DNA of 64,000 nucleotides from Straminergon stramineum (taxonomy: Eukaryota > Streptophyta > Bryopsida > Hypnales > Calliergonaceae). Both the position numbers and the translations under genes were made by a program. The notes below the pieces were generated by a model. It had not been told where the DNA came from. It saw nothing but the letters and a program-made list of their open reading frames with translations, and searched no databases. The stretch's first letter is position 1. The number at the start of each line of letters is the position of its first letter. This document shows, in pieces, positions 1 to 10,346 of the stretch. The DNA is taken from assembly GCA_963920665.1 (NCBI GenBank), contig OY987265.1, forward strand, positions 16,993,001 to 17,057,000, written 5' to 3'.

Positions 1-2526
1 CATCCAAGCTCTTTGCTCTTGCCATCCTTTGTAGGGCTCGTTCCCAACTTCGCAACCTCTCTTTGTTGCGGAGAAATGCACCCATCACTTTCAAACTCAA
101 AGGCAAGCCATTACAAGCTTGCACAACTTGTTCATGCAAAGCCACAAAGTTTGGTGATAGAGAAGCTACACTTGAACGAAGTTGTGAGGTGAAAAGTTCC
201 ATAGATGCCTTTTCATCTAAAAATTTAACGTCCAACCTTCCTTCAATGCCCACGAAGGACTCGATGGTACTCCATTGTCGAGTTGTGATGATTATTGCAG
301 TCCCCTTGCTAGCTTGAACAATGTTAGAAGGTACTATATCATGCACTTGAGACTCATCCTTGATATCATCTAGTATTAAGAGAACCTTCTTTTTAAGCAA
401 GACTTCCTTCATCATCTTTTGGGCTTCTTCCAAATTTGGGGGTTTGCAATCATTACCAAGTTCTGGTAATATCTTGCACAATATTTCATAGGAATTTTGA
501 TAATTCTTGCATTCGGCAACAAAGCATGATGCATCATATGAGGAATTCACAATCGAGTCATCAAATATTGCCTTGGCTAGTGTGGTCTTGCCAATTCCAC
601 CCATGCCCACAATGCCTATATACTTCTTTTTCAAAAGGCCTTTGGCTTTAGACAATTGATGATTTAAACCAATTGGGACTTCTTTGACAAGAGCAATTGG
701 CTCATTCACCTGGACATGTACAAAAGGAATATTAGTTTGGAAAATCATTACCAAATTAAAATATCAAACTACACTCAAAACAATGAATGCAAAGTATCAA
801 AGATATTTACATAAATCAAACATCACTAAATGAATTTAATTTTAAAATTTGGCAATTTCATACCTTTGAGACATTGTTCACATTGGACTTGGAATCTCGT
901 AGGACACAAGATCCTCCCTTCAAGAAAGACTTCTTTAAACTAGTAAGTTGGTCACAAATGTTGGAAAATGTTGGGCGTTGAAGAGGGTCTTGAGACCAAC
1001 ATTCTTGGATTAAGGTTGTAAGTCCTTCACAATCATTGGGTAGGGTTGGTCGAAAGCTAGAGCCATGTGGACCTTTTAGATTTTCATAAATCTCTCTTGA
1101 TTTGAAATCAGAGTATGGAACCTTTCTAGATAGAATCTCTGAGCATATCATGGCAAAGGACCACACATCAGCTTGAAATGGATATCGTGGAGTTTTACTT
1201 CCCTTGATCATTTCAGGGGCCATATATCCTGGTGTTCCAATCTGATACTCTGTTGACTCTGGATGCTTTGGATTGCTACAAACCTCCAATTGAGAACTCC
1301 CGTAATCCATAACCTTGAAAGTGCAACAAGGATCCAAATCCTCCATAGGTATTGAACTACACAAGACATTATCAGGTTTCAAGTCAAGATGAGCAACTTG
1401 CATGTCATGAAGGTAATACACACCTTTTGCAATTTGGTGCATGATGTCAAGTGCAATTTGATATCGTAAAGGTCTTTTGGCATTCTTCAAGAAAGTAGAC
1501 AAGTTTGAATCCATCATTTCCATCACCAAATGCATCTCTTCAATTCCAACTTCTTCGAGATTCTCATCAATGTTTCGGATAGTCCCAAAACCAAAAAATT
1601 GAATGAAATGTTTCAATATTTGAGACAAGCTTGATTTCAAATATTGCATCACCAAATGCATCTTGCCAATAAGTCCTACTTCCTTAGAATTGTCACCAAC
1701 TTTTTTGATAATTCCACAACCAAAAAATTGAACGAGATTCGGATGGCTCAAGCCTGCCAAGATTCCTGCCTCTTTTTGACAATCCTTGAGATATCCAGGA
1801 TCACCATCCAACACTTTTGTAGCACACTTAAGTCCAAACCAACTCGATTTGTATACCCTTCCATAACCTCCTTGACCAATTTTTTGGATTAATTTTGGTG
1901 GTTTGAAATTATTGGGGAACTCCAAATCATTCAAGTCTCCTCCATCAACTCGATCCAAATTTCTAAGTCTCAACAATAGATGTTGTGCTATTTCATAATC
2001 CTCTAAGTTTTCTCCTTGAAGGACAAGTTTAAGCTTTCTCTTGAATTCTTTTCCATCTTCAAGCACTTGATCATAGGTAGCTGCATCAAATTGAATAGGT
2101 AGGATCTCATTGGACTGATCTGGATGGTGGAATAAGTACATTTCCCTTGTTGTATCATAACAACATTTGAGATCTAAAAGTAGCTCACGAAAAATCTCTT
2201 TGTTTTGGAGTTGAAATACTACCAAATGGCACCATCGCTCTTCTTCAATGCAATTGTTTCTCATAATCTCTACTTTCTTTTGAAGAACAAACAATTCTTC
2301 ACACACAAAGTGGAATTTGATATCAAGGGTAGCAATTGACAACATTTTGTCAATCCCCTTCATGGCTTGTATGAGTTTGTCCAAAAGATGTACACATTGA
2401 TTTTTATTCAAAACTTTCTCTTTGGAAGATGCATTCAAAGTCTTCCAACATTCCTCAAGATGGGGTATATCATTGCGTAGTCTTTCGTAATACCCACTTT
2501 GTACTCGGGAGAAATCCTTGTCTTTC
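1..2526 (-). CDS. Protein kinase-NB-ARC (PK-NLR) immune receptor, 3' part outside window
   Basis: Two exons are visible: 2526-864 (kinase) and 709-1 (NB-ARC), joined in phase 0 across a short GT-AG intron. Counting from the TTG codon at 2438, the protein has a helical N-terminal region (about 1-180) and then a kinase domain (about 180-505). The kinase shows a G-loop IGQGGYG (187-193), Lys208, Glu223, a catalytic loop HLDLKPDN (350-357), DYG in place of DFG (378-380), APE (407-409), Asp424 and Arg488. HLD instead of HRD makes it a non-RD kinase, a class often linked to immunity. Exon 2 encodes a P-loop GMGGIGKTTLAK, kinase-2 KKVLLILDDI, RNBS-B IIITTR and GLPLSLKV. LRRs would lie left of base 1. 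The frame stays open upstream of 2438 to a likely acceptor (AG at 2528-2527); the first exon and start codon were not found. Family knowledge: PK-NBS-LRR proteins are known from mosses and are presumed intracellular pathogen receptors. No stop or frameshift is seen, so the gene may be functional. Confidence 0.9.
710..863 (-). other. Intron between kinase and NB-ARC exons
   Basis: On the minus strand the kinase exon ends ...TCAAAG, followed by donor GTATGA (GT at 863-862). The acceptor ...TGTCCAG ends at 710. Splicing joins codon AAG to GTG in phase 0 and gives VSK-VNEPIALVKEV leading into the P-loop. Without splicing the kinase frame stops at once (GTA TGA), so the intron decides whether this is a fusion. 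It is 154 bp and AT-rich. Confidence 0.8.
1485..1739 (-). repeat. In-frame tandem duplication inside the kinase domain
   Basis: Two adjacent coding blocks, 1739-1611 (43 codons) and 1610-1485 (42 codons), encode related peptides. Both contain QFFG.G, a variable acidic linker, EVG and MHLVM, and both end LS..LK. At the DNA level the 17-mer CATCACCAAATGCATCT occurs at 1521 and again 126 bases later at 1647. In kinase terms the block covers beta4, beta5, the hinge and helix D, so the small lobe and hinge are encoded twice. The frame is kept and both copies have diverged, so this is not an assembly stutter. Confidence 0.85.
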
Positions 2527-3785
2527 CTGTGGAGTATATAATACCCATAGTCAATGAGATATCATGACAAGAGATAGTGAAACCAATTACCCTCTAGTAT
2601 GAATTTGAAAAATCAAACACATTCAACAAATTGAATTTCATTGAACAATACTCATAGAGCTGCTATATATCATATAGAAATAAGAATACATACTTAGCTT
2701 AATTACATACATAAATGCTTAAAACAAGATTGTTTATAAAGATTGATGTAAATCAAATAGATAGCTATATAGAGAACCTAGTAATTTGATCACTACAATA
2801 TTCAAACATCTACTTTCAATCCCTAACTATTACTAAAGAACATTTATGCTCACCAGATAAACCAAGCAAAACTGTTATATCTCCAAAGTGTGAAGATAGC
2901 CAATATGAGGAAAATTGAAATCCACATCCAAAAGCATGCCATTTTTTTGAGCAAATGGAGAAATATATCAAAGATCTACAACAACTTCAAAACAAATCCA
3001 AAGAAAATAGTTAGAACATAACATTCAAATAAGAAAAAAATAGCATGGGCCCCAAAAACTTCAATTTTCCTAATACATTTGAAATCACTTCCCGTAAAGA
3101 GTTCTATCAAAACTATTTACCAATATTTAAACAAATCTACTATCATACAATAATTAACAATTAGAAAATACAACAATCTTATCCAAATTGAATAAGAATC
3201 AAAACTTGACATTAACATTACAAAATGTAAAATCAAGAAATCTACAAGAAATGACTAATAATTTTGATAATGTACAACAATTGGTATCAAAGATTGCATT
3301 TCAAACTATAACAAAGATTATGATCTAAATACACATGAATAATGCAATATTTGGATAGTTGAAACTAAGATTCAATATTCATTGGGAGTTGAAAGTCAAC
3401 CAATTGGAACATCATTGAACAAGATTCACAAATGACACATTTGAATTAGATGCAAATTGGATACATTAACAATGTCCAACATAATACATCAACTTCAAAA
3501 ATCTAAGTTTACTTAGTAATTGTTCAAATTTATGCATGATTTTATGTAAGACATTCGGACTCATTGAATAGTGGAATGGAAGCAATTACACTAAAGTTGA
3601 TCCCACCATTGGACCCAAGCAACAATTCAAAACCAAAACTACTGCACCTCAACGACAAGCAATAAATCTACTTACTAATAGATAAGTTTCATGACTTCAT
3701 TAAAGAATCATGATTCATAATGTATCCTTCACTTGCATCAAAATTATTATCTATCCTCCATCCATGGTTGCAATAACATGCTCTT
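2527..3785. other. Non-coding flank or 5' intron of the PK-NLR gene
   Basis: AT-rich sequence 5' of the last recognisable coding exon of the kinase gene. No coding exon, initiator ATG context or repeat could be identified. The missing first exon and promoter may lie here or further right, as far as the GC-richer block near 5.4-6.1 kb. Confidence 0.4.
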
Positions 3786-3789
3786 TTAA

Positions 3790-4695
3790 TCCCTAAAGGA
3801 CCAACATGCATTTTTTGGCTACAAAGAAATTTTAGGCAAGTATGTGTGACTAGAAATTTCCATATTTTTGGCCCAAATTTTAGTAGAAGGTGGGGACGAG
3901 GAATATCTTTCATATGACCAAAATTTGATGACATTTGGAAATGTGAGTCAAAAGTTATGTCCTAATATGTTGCTTTTTTTCGTAAATGGGCAATTTGGGC
4001 GGATTAGAAAAAATCATTTTTTTCAAAAAAAAAATTGAAATTAATTTTTTAGAATTATATATATGTGGAAAACTTTGAATCATTCCATTTTGATCAATGA
4101 ATCAAAAATTATGAGGATTTTTTGTTTGTGGGCATTTATGGATTCTCTACTCTAAAATAAACTTCAAAGTCCTTTATTTTACTCATTTTTCAACATTTTT
4201 GAAAATAAAATAAAATCATTGGATGTAGATTGTTTTTTAAAATATTACAACCATTGGAATTGACATTTTTCAATTCCATATTTTAATTCTTAACACTTTA
4301 GTATTTTGAATCATTCTCTACCACTGTCTACTTACTATTTTTTTCCTACATGTTGTACAATTCCAAATGATTTGAAATTTTTCAAGCATGTAGCCAACTT
4401 GTCTAGGAAAATAATCCAAAGAAGAATCACCATTTGGGACATTTTTTCATAGAAAACCAAGCTCATGAATTGCAGCTGCCTTATTTTTCATAGGGCCAAA
4501 AAATGATTTCTATGAATTCGAATGCTTATATCTTGCAATCCACACAATGAAAATTTCTGAAATTTTCACCACATGTTTTCAAGTCAGTATACTACAAGAT
4601 CCTACAAAACTTATTTTTCAATAATTTGGTACTTTTACTAAAAATGGCAATTTTGGAGCATTTGCGGTGAAAACATAGTCATGGAACTTTAGGGG
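3790..4695. mobile_element. TTAA-flanked piggyBac-like MITE, family alpha, copy 1
   Basis: The left end is TTAA then TCCCTAAAGGACCA; the right end is ...CTTTAGGGG followed by TGAA, a one-base decay of TTAA. The 906-bp interior matches the copies at 43203-44119 and 35746-36395 along its length, for example around 'CATTCCATTTTGATCAATGA' and 'CTCTAAAATAAACTT'. There is no coding capacity. Perfect TTAA symmetry plus a C-rich terminus is the piggyBac-superfamily hallmark; the transposase source is unknown. Confidence 0.7.
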
Positions 4696-4699
4696 TGAA

Positions 4700-5360
4700 T
4701 CCTTAATTCCATTTGCCATTGGTTGCTTCTTATCCTATCCTATTGGATGCATTCATCTACTATCTCTTGATAAGAGACACCCCCTCCTTACCCTCCACTT
4801 TTCTCCATTAAAATTTCATCAAAAAAAAAATCACCTTATTCACCCATATCCCACCCATATCCCACCCTTCCACATTCACACTCGTAAATCTAAACCAAGC
4901 AAACTTTGATGTAAATTCGATAGAATAAATACATTATATGAAAACAAATATCATTTACAAAATATATATCTAATATATAATTGATATGGTATAACATATG
5001 GATACATGTAAGGGATGCAAGATTATATACAATACAAACATGTTAATCCAAATACTAATATGGTATGACATACGGATATATGTATGGGATATGGTTGTTA
5101 ATCCCATATCGATTACAATCTAGCATGTTCAAAAAAAATATAGATATAAGAGGGATAATGATAATATCCACATGGGAAGTTATTATTAATGCACTCACTG
5201 GTGAAATGAGTGGTGACATTCCCTCACTATCCTTGCAATAGAGAGAGACACACCATGCCATACATCCACAATTAGCAGAGTGAAAAAAAAACAAAAAACC
5301 AATGGCTTGGAAACAACTTTAATAATGGAAGATTATTAATTTGGAACAGTCTTTGGGTCC
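4700..5360. other. AT-rich spacer with a short imperfect tandem duplication
   Basis: No gene is seen. A roughly 30-bp unit beginning ATATGGTATAACATAYGG occurs near 4984 and again near 5058. ACCCATATCCC is repeated near 4842-4870. Otherwise the sequence is featureless. Confidence 0.4.
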
Positions 5361-6118
5361 ATTCAGAATACACACCTTACAAGCGATGTGGATCTAGTTG
5401 CAAGGGAGAGGAGTGCCCAGATTCCCCAAGAAACGTAGCACCAGCTCCCACTCTCAGCAAGAAACAGGGACACAATCTGCCATCTTGCGTCATTAGTTTG
5501 AAATTGCAGCGTTGAAATGGCGCAGCAAAGAAGAAGCCAACAGGCTACCACCGAAGGTACCACACATGCTAGAAACACAAGGGCAACTGGAGTTCGGATG
5601 TCACTTCCAACAAAAGGACGGAAACGAACACCAACACAAAGCAAACGTGATACCAAACTCTCTCGACTTCCACATCTGGAGCTCCCAACTCCACAATCCA
5701 CCTTTGTGGTATGACACAGAAAAAAGATGGCGAGGAAGTGAAGCTCCTTCATTGAACGATGACACAATTCCAAGAATGCAAAAGTTACAGAGCTAGAGTC
5801 AGTACCCAGATGCCGACTGTGGTAGCACCGATGCAGGAAAGTTTGCACGAGCGTTGAGAGTGTGAACATGCACGTGGAGATGTTCAAACGATATCTGTAC
5901 TGTAACTTCGGAGGTGCAAAAGCTTGATGAGAATTTCTAAGGCAAAAACACAGAGAGTGGGAAGAGTAGCATCGTCGCAGACTTCGGAAAGAGGGAAGGG
6001 CGCCATAGCCAGCGTGAACTGTGAAGGAGCCAGGGACAGGGGTACGGTGGGCTCGCTGTAGCTGGGGCCCAGTCGAAGTTGGACCTGCTTGCGTGCACAG
6101 GCAGAATTCCCCACGTGA
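5361..6118. other. GC-richer island, possible promoter or exon block
   Basis: By eye this block is far richer in G and C than its flanks and holds several overlapping ORFs on both strands, including minus frames of 174 and 76 codons. Their composition is low-confidence and no domain was recognised. A CACGTG G-box palindrome lies at about 6112. It could be a 5' exon or promoter of the minus-strand kinase gene 3 kb to the left, or the start of an independent small gene. Confidence 0.35.
5517..5714 (+). CDS. Hypothetical small basic ORF
   Basis: 65 codons beginning at an ATG in good context (GAAATGG), rich in Arg, Thr, Gln and Ser (it starts MAQQRRSQQATTEG). It reaches a stop just after a potential splice donor GTATGA, the same donor hexamer used by the kinase gene. 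No domain was recognised. It sits inside the GC-richer block. It could be the first exon of an unannotated gene or a chance ORF. I treat it as unproven. Confidence 0.2.
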   Translation: MAQQRRSQQATTEGTTHARNTRATGVRMSLPTKGRKRTPTQSKRDTKLSRLPHLELPTPQSTFVV

Positions 6119-6132
6119 AAAGTACTATTATA

Positions 6133-6345
6133 CTACTATTTCATGAAGACTTTGTGAGGATGAGGACCGTTTCCAATGCTGGGGATCCGTGCTGTTGAAA
6201 TGCTGGGCCAGATTTCAAGGATTCCACATGATGGTCTGCACGTCTCTAACTTACAGAAACTTACTGTACTGACAGCAAGGTAAGTGGAGCAAAAGTTTCG
6301 TCATGGCTGAGTCACTCATATGGTGTTGGGAACCATGTGGTGTTG
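6133..6345. repeat. Dispersed repeat R, copy 1
   Basis: Shares a long, nearly identical core with 42336-42520, beginning TATGAAGACTTTGTGAGG and continuing through GATGGTCTGCACGTCT. After that the two align with small indels up to 'TTGGGAACC/TTGGGACC'. Both copies are in the same orientation. It encodes no recognised protein; short frames exist but are not conserved. Confidence 0.75.
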
Positions 6346-6373
6346 GGGTCCGAAGAGTCCGGACCGGTTTATA

Positions 6374-6869
6374 AGGTGAAACAGCCCATTGCGGTCAGAA
6401 TTAGGAGTTCATACTCATGCCATGGCTGAAATTTTTTCATTTTTTTTTCCACATGAATACAAGTTTGAGAAACAGTGAGAGCATTTGAAATTATATTTTT
6501 TTTGACAAAGTATGAGATTGTTATGAATTTTTGAAGTATTCAGCCCATCATGGCCCATAAGAGTTTGTAGACTATCCCAGAACCAACAAAATCTGTGTCC
6601 ATCATGCTCATCTTACACACCTAAAGCACTCATAATAATTTCTAATGTGAAAGGCCTAAAAAAGTCACTTCCTACAATGAAATTACACTAAAAAGTTAGA
6701 AGATCCTAATGCAGTCACTAATCACTCCATTACTATCAAGTAAGACATTGATTGTGGGCCAAATCTCATTTACTAATAAAACCCGTGATGGGGTCTAAAA
6801 AAAACCACAATGGGGGGACTTGCTAGGTAACCACTATGGGTCATCTGACCACAATGGGTTGATTCACCT
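6374..6869. mobile_element. TA-flanked AGGT MITE, family M, copy 1
   Basis: Starts AGGTGAAACAGCCCATTGCG and ends as the inverse (CCACAATGGG...TTCACCT), flanked by TA on each side (6372-6373, 6870-6871). It is 496 bp and non-coding. Related to 9659-10344, 13190-13650 and 40710-41241. TA target duplication is the rule for Tc1/mariner-type elements, but these termini differ from classical Stowaway ends. Confidence 0.75.
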
Positions 6870-6871
6870 TA

Positions 6872-8726
6872 CTTGGGGCCGGATTGAAGGCCGGCTAAAA
6901 CTCTCCAAGTTTGAATGAATAGGATCATTCAATTTCTCCAAATCCAGCCCAAGGCCTTTATACTTGAGGCCGGATTGAGCTACAACTCATCCTACGTGTC
7001 GCCTTAGGTGGCATGGTTTTGACACCAAACCATTTGATCCCAAGGGAGCAATCGGGATGAGGTTTTGGGTGGCCTGAACTCCCATCTAGGGCCGGATTGG
7101 GGCCGGATTGGGCTCCTCCGCTAGATCATACAAATCTCTATCCTTGATTTTTTTTTTTAAATTAATTTTTAATTTTTCTACAAACACCTTCGTCGTGCTT
7201 CATGCCTGACTGTTTGTTCTTCACTATCTACTTGTTTGGCCTTGCCTACCTGCCTTAAGGTTGTTTCATCAAGCCAAATGAAATTCAATTAAATACCAAG
7301 CATTTCTAGATTTCTGGATAAGGATTTGTAATTAATTTAATTTTCATGTAGGTTGATAATTTATTAAAAAATTAAATTAATTACCAAGCATTTCTTAATT
7401 TGGTGCTCTGATAATTTGTTAATCTTTCTTGATATGGTAATTAATTTAAGAAAGTCATGATTAAGAAAGGCTTGATGGGCTTACCAATTACCTTTCTTGA
7501 TAATTTATTAAAAACATTAAATTAACTTCAAATAGTTAAATGAAAAAAGGATTTTACATCATTTAACTATTTGAAATAAATTTAATTGCCTATTTGCAAG
7601 AAGTTACCATTAGTGGATTGTTCATAATCTTCTATTTTGTTGTTGGCTTTTGAAAGAAAGTTCTTGTACACTAAAGAACGCGACATTTAGATATCATATT
7701 ATATTTCTATGTTCCAAAATAGTTTTTCCAAAATAAGGTAGTTCGCTCTTCAAGCGACCATTTAAAATCGGATTGCCTTTTCAGGGAAGTTGGACTATTT
7801 CAAAAAAAATTCAATGGATTGTAGTAGGAATAAAATTGAACTTGGCATCTAATTCAAGTCATTTCATATTTTTTGGACCTTTTGTGTAAGTAGTCCCTAA
7901 ATTTTGAAGTTGAAACGCAATGGTCACTAAAGTGATCACCTCCTTCAATGTACATTCCTAATACATTGAAGAAAGCAAAATGTACCTTTGTGTCATTATC
8001 AACTTTAGAGCAAATTACCTTATGCATTTATTGATTTACATTATGCCTTTGAGTAGCCACCATATTGCAAAAATAGGAGAATAGAGAATGTGACTCAATG
8101 TAAATTGAATAAACAAATAATCCAGAAATGTACATAAAAAAGAAGTTTGCTTTCATTTAATTATGATTTTGAAAAAGAAAAAGAATAAGAAAAAATAGGA
8201 AGAAAAAGGCGAAAGTTCCAAAAAATAATATAATTTTTTTTTAAATACAAAAAACAGAAAGAGAGTGGAAAAGGTTCAAATAAAGTAAAAAAATATTTTT
8301 TTCAAATAGAAAAATAGGAAGAGAAATGAAAAGTTTCAAATAAAGGAAAAAATTCTCTCTTCCATTTTTTTCATCTTGAAATAGGAGAAATAGAAATAGA
8401 AAGGAAAAGGTTAAAAGAAAGTAAAAAAACTCTTTCTTCTATTTTTGGAATAGAATATATAGGGGAAGAAAGATAAAAGAAAAAAAAGAAAAGGAATTAT
8501 TTTTGAAGGAAAGAAAGGAAGATAAAGGAAAAGATGCGTATTTTTACATTTTGTTAATTGAGCATTAAGAAAATCCAAGAACACATGAATCTAAAATTGG
8601 GCCCTGGAATCTAGCTGAAGGGCTTTACAATAACTGGGGCCGGATGGAAAAACTAGGGCTAGATTGAAGGCAAATTTGGCCGGCCTTCCATCCGGCCCAA
8701 GGCCTAGTATAAACCGGGCCTTACTG
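6872..8726 (+). mobile_element. Dispersed element G, copy 1, with GGCCGGATT subrepeats
   Basis: Begins with GGGGCCGGATTGAAGGCCGG and ends with the inverse (GGCCGGCCTTCCATCCGGCC, then ...TATAAACCGGGCCTTA). Several GGCCGGATT-like motifs recur inside. The outer parts match 49525-51755 in inverted orientation, including AGTTTGAA..AATAGGATCA and the 'CCCATCTAGGG' stretch. Positions 8160-8530 are strongly purine-biased (AAAG/GAAA-rich). There is no coding potential. The left terminus abuts MITE M1 and may be truncated by it. Confidence 0.6.
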
Positions 8727-8737
8727 TGACACGATAA

Positions 8738-8995
8738 CTTTGGTTTATACCATGATATTCTAAACTGTAATATAAATCTATGGTGAAAGTTTCATATTTT
8801 TTAAGTATATTTTGTATTTGATATGAATTTTCTTCATCATTTTCTTAAGAAGTTTACAGTAATTTCAAAATTTCTCCAATAAATTTGAAAATTTTAGAAC
8901 TTGTAGTATACAAATGACATCATGTCTGAAAAATAAACTTAAATTTCTTCACTCATATCTAGTTGCAAAATGGCAGAAAATAGAGTGATGATAGT
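8738..8995. repeat. Dispersed repeat H, copy 1
   Basis: Collinear with 47705-47992 from AACTTTGGTTTA onward, through ATCTATGGTGAAA, TATATTTTGTATTTGAT and AGTTGCAAAATGGCA. AT-rich and non-coding. No termini are defined, so it is probably a fragment of a larger repeat. Confidence 0.7.
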
Positions 8996-9049
8996 TGAGG
9001 CTTCAAATCAATGGTCATAGGCCCATCCTTACAGGGTTGATTCTGGAAG

Positions 9050-9657
9050 GATTGACAACACGGACTAGGTTGCTTCATCATAGACACCTATAGTAGTAAG
9101 GTAGGAGGCTTTGAAAGCGCACAAGCTCTAGAATCACCCACCTTTGTAAATGTACACTATTTGAACATGCTACTTTTGAATTGTACTAGTGATGTACAAA
9201 TAGTGTACATTTACAAAGGTGGGCGATTCTAGAGCCCTTTGCCATTTCAACTTCAAAAATTCAGAACTAATTCTACAAAACTCCAAAAAATATGAAATGA
9301 CTTGGGTTAGATGCCAATTCCATTTGTCTTTCAAGGAAAATTTACTGAAAAATATTTCAAGAAGTTTTACCACCAGAAATTCCGGTTTCAGCTCTTAGAT
9401 GAGCGCTTCATGAACCTCCTACCTTATAAATTCTGCATTTTGAGTTGAAGCTATTCTTCTAGAGCTGAATTCATAAACTAAACTTTCTAACATTTTTGAA
9501 CTTGGAGGATTGTGGCAGTTGATGAAACTGAACTTGTTCAGGAATGCTCCTGGTACTTACACACCTTTTCCATTCTTTATAATTGCTGCCAGGAATTTGC
9601 AATAGTGGTAAATTCCCATGGGAGGATGCATTGATTCCGTAACTTAACTCGGGATTT
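9050..9657. repeat. Duplicated block J, copy 1 (hosts P1)
   Basis: Matches 40505-41300: 'GGACTAGGTTG.TTCATCATAG', 'GAAGCTATTCTTCTAGAGC', 'GATTGTGGCA.TTGATGAAAC', 'TTGCTGCCAGGAATTTGCAA'. J1 carries the P1 insertion (9099-9424). Copy 2 carries M4 at a site that is unoccupied here (CCATTCTTTA-TA-ATTGCTGCC). The pair therefore dates two insertions relative to the duplication. Confidence 0.8.
9099..9424. mobile_element. TA-flanked MITE P1 with internal 39-bp hairpin
   Basis: Left end AGGTAGGAGGCTTTGAAAGC, right end the inverse ...GAACCTCCTACCT, with TA on both sides (9097-9098, 9425-9426). It is 326 bp. It contains an internal inverted repeat, 9125-9163 against 9197-9235 (39-bp arms, one mismatch, 33-bp loop). 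Shares termini with P2a, P2b and P3. Confidence 0.75.
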
Positions 9658-9658
9658 A

Positions 9659-10344
9659 AGGTAAAACGGCCCATTACAGACCAAATGGGGGGTTTGCCCT
9701 CTTGTCATTTCTGTATTTTTCTACTTTTTTTTCCAAAGAAAGTCAAGTTATAGAAATGGCAAGAGCATTTGAAACTATAATTACAAAGTGTGAATTTGTT
9801 ATGAATTTTTGAAGTGTTCAGCCCATCACAGCCTAAAAGAGTTTGTAGACTACCCCAAAACCAACAAAAACTAATCCATAACAATCATCTTATTCACCTA
9901 TTACAGTTAAAATATTTTCTAATATAAGGTACGAGCACCCAAAAGCGTCCCTGCACCCAATGGCGTCAGATTCTACAGAGCATGATCATTTCAGGCTGTA
10001 AATGAAAGTCAATAGTACATAGCTTATTTGTTTTGACCTAAAATTATAAGAAGTGTACAATCCAACTACATTTATGTTCTAGAATGAATTCCTGACGTAG
10101 AAAGGGATGCCATTGGGTACAGGGATGCTTTTGGGTGCTCTTACCTTAGAAGATCTGAAAATGGCACTTCCTACAATGATCTAACACTAAAAAACTAAAA
10201 GTTCTTATTGTGGTCACTATTACTCCATTCCAATTAACTAAGGCATTGAATGTGGCCCAAATCTCAAAAACTAAAAAAACCTGTAATGGGCTCATTCTTA
10301 GGAGTCCACAATGGGTAAAAGGTCTGTAATGGGCTATTTTACCT
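9659..10344. mobile_element. TA-flanked AGGT MITE, family M, copy 2 (contains N1)
   Basis: Starts AGGTAAAACGGCCCATTAC after TA (9657-9658). Ends GTAATGGGCTATTTTACCT before TA (10345-10346). Interior is collinear with 13190-13650. It is interrupted at 9927-10146 by a second TA-flanked element. Confidence 0.8.
9927..10146. mobile_element. MITE N1 nested in M2, about 40-bp TIRs
   Basis: 220 bp. Left AGGTACGAGCACCCAAAAGC, right the inverse ...GCTTTTGGGTGCTCTTACCT. TIRs extend about 40 bp (CCCTGCACCCAATGGC / GCCATTGGGTACAGGG) with a few mismatches. TA occurs on both sides. The related M3 copy (around 13440, TTTTCTAACACGGAAGAT) lacks the insertion, which supports the boundaries. Confidence 0.85.
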
Positions 10345-10346
10345 TA

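Noticed and set aside
5363..6114. Minus ORFs of 174 and 76 codons as genes
   Set aside because: Cys/Leu/Ser-rich composition with no domain, and overlapped by an equally open plus frame.
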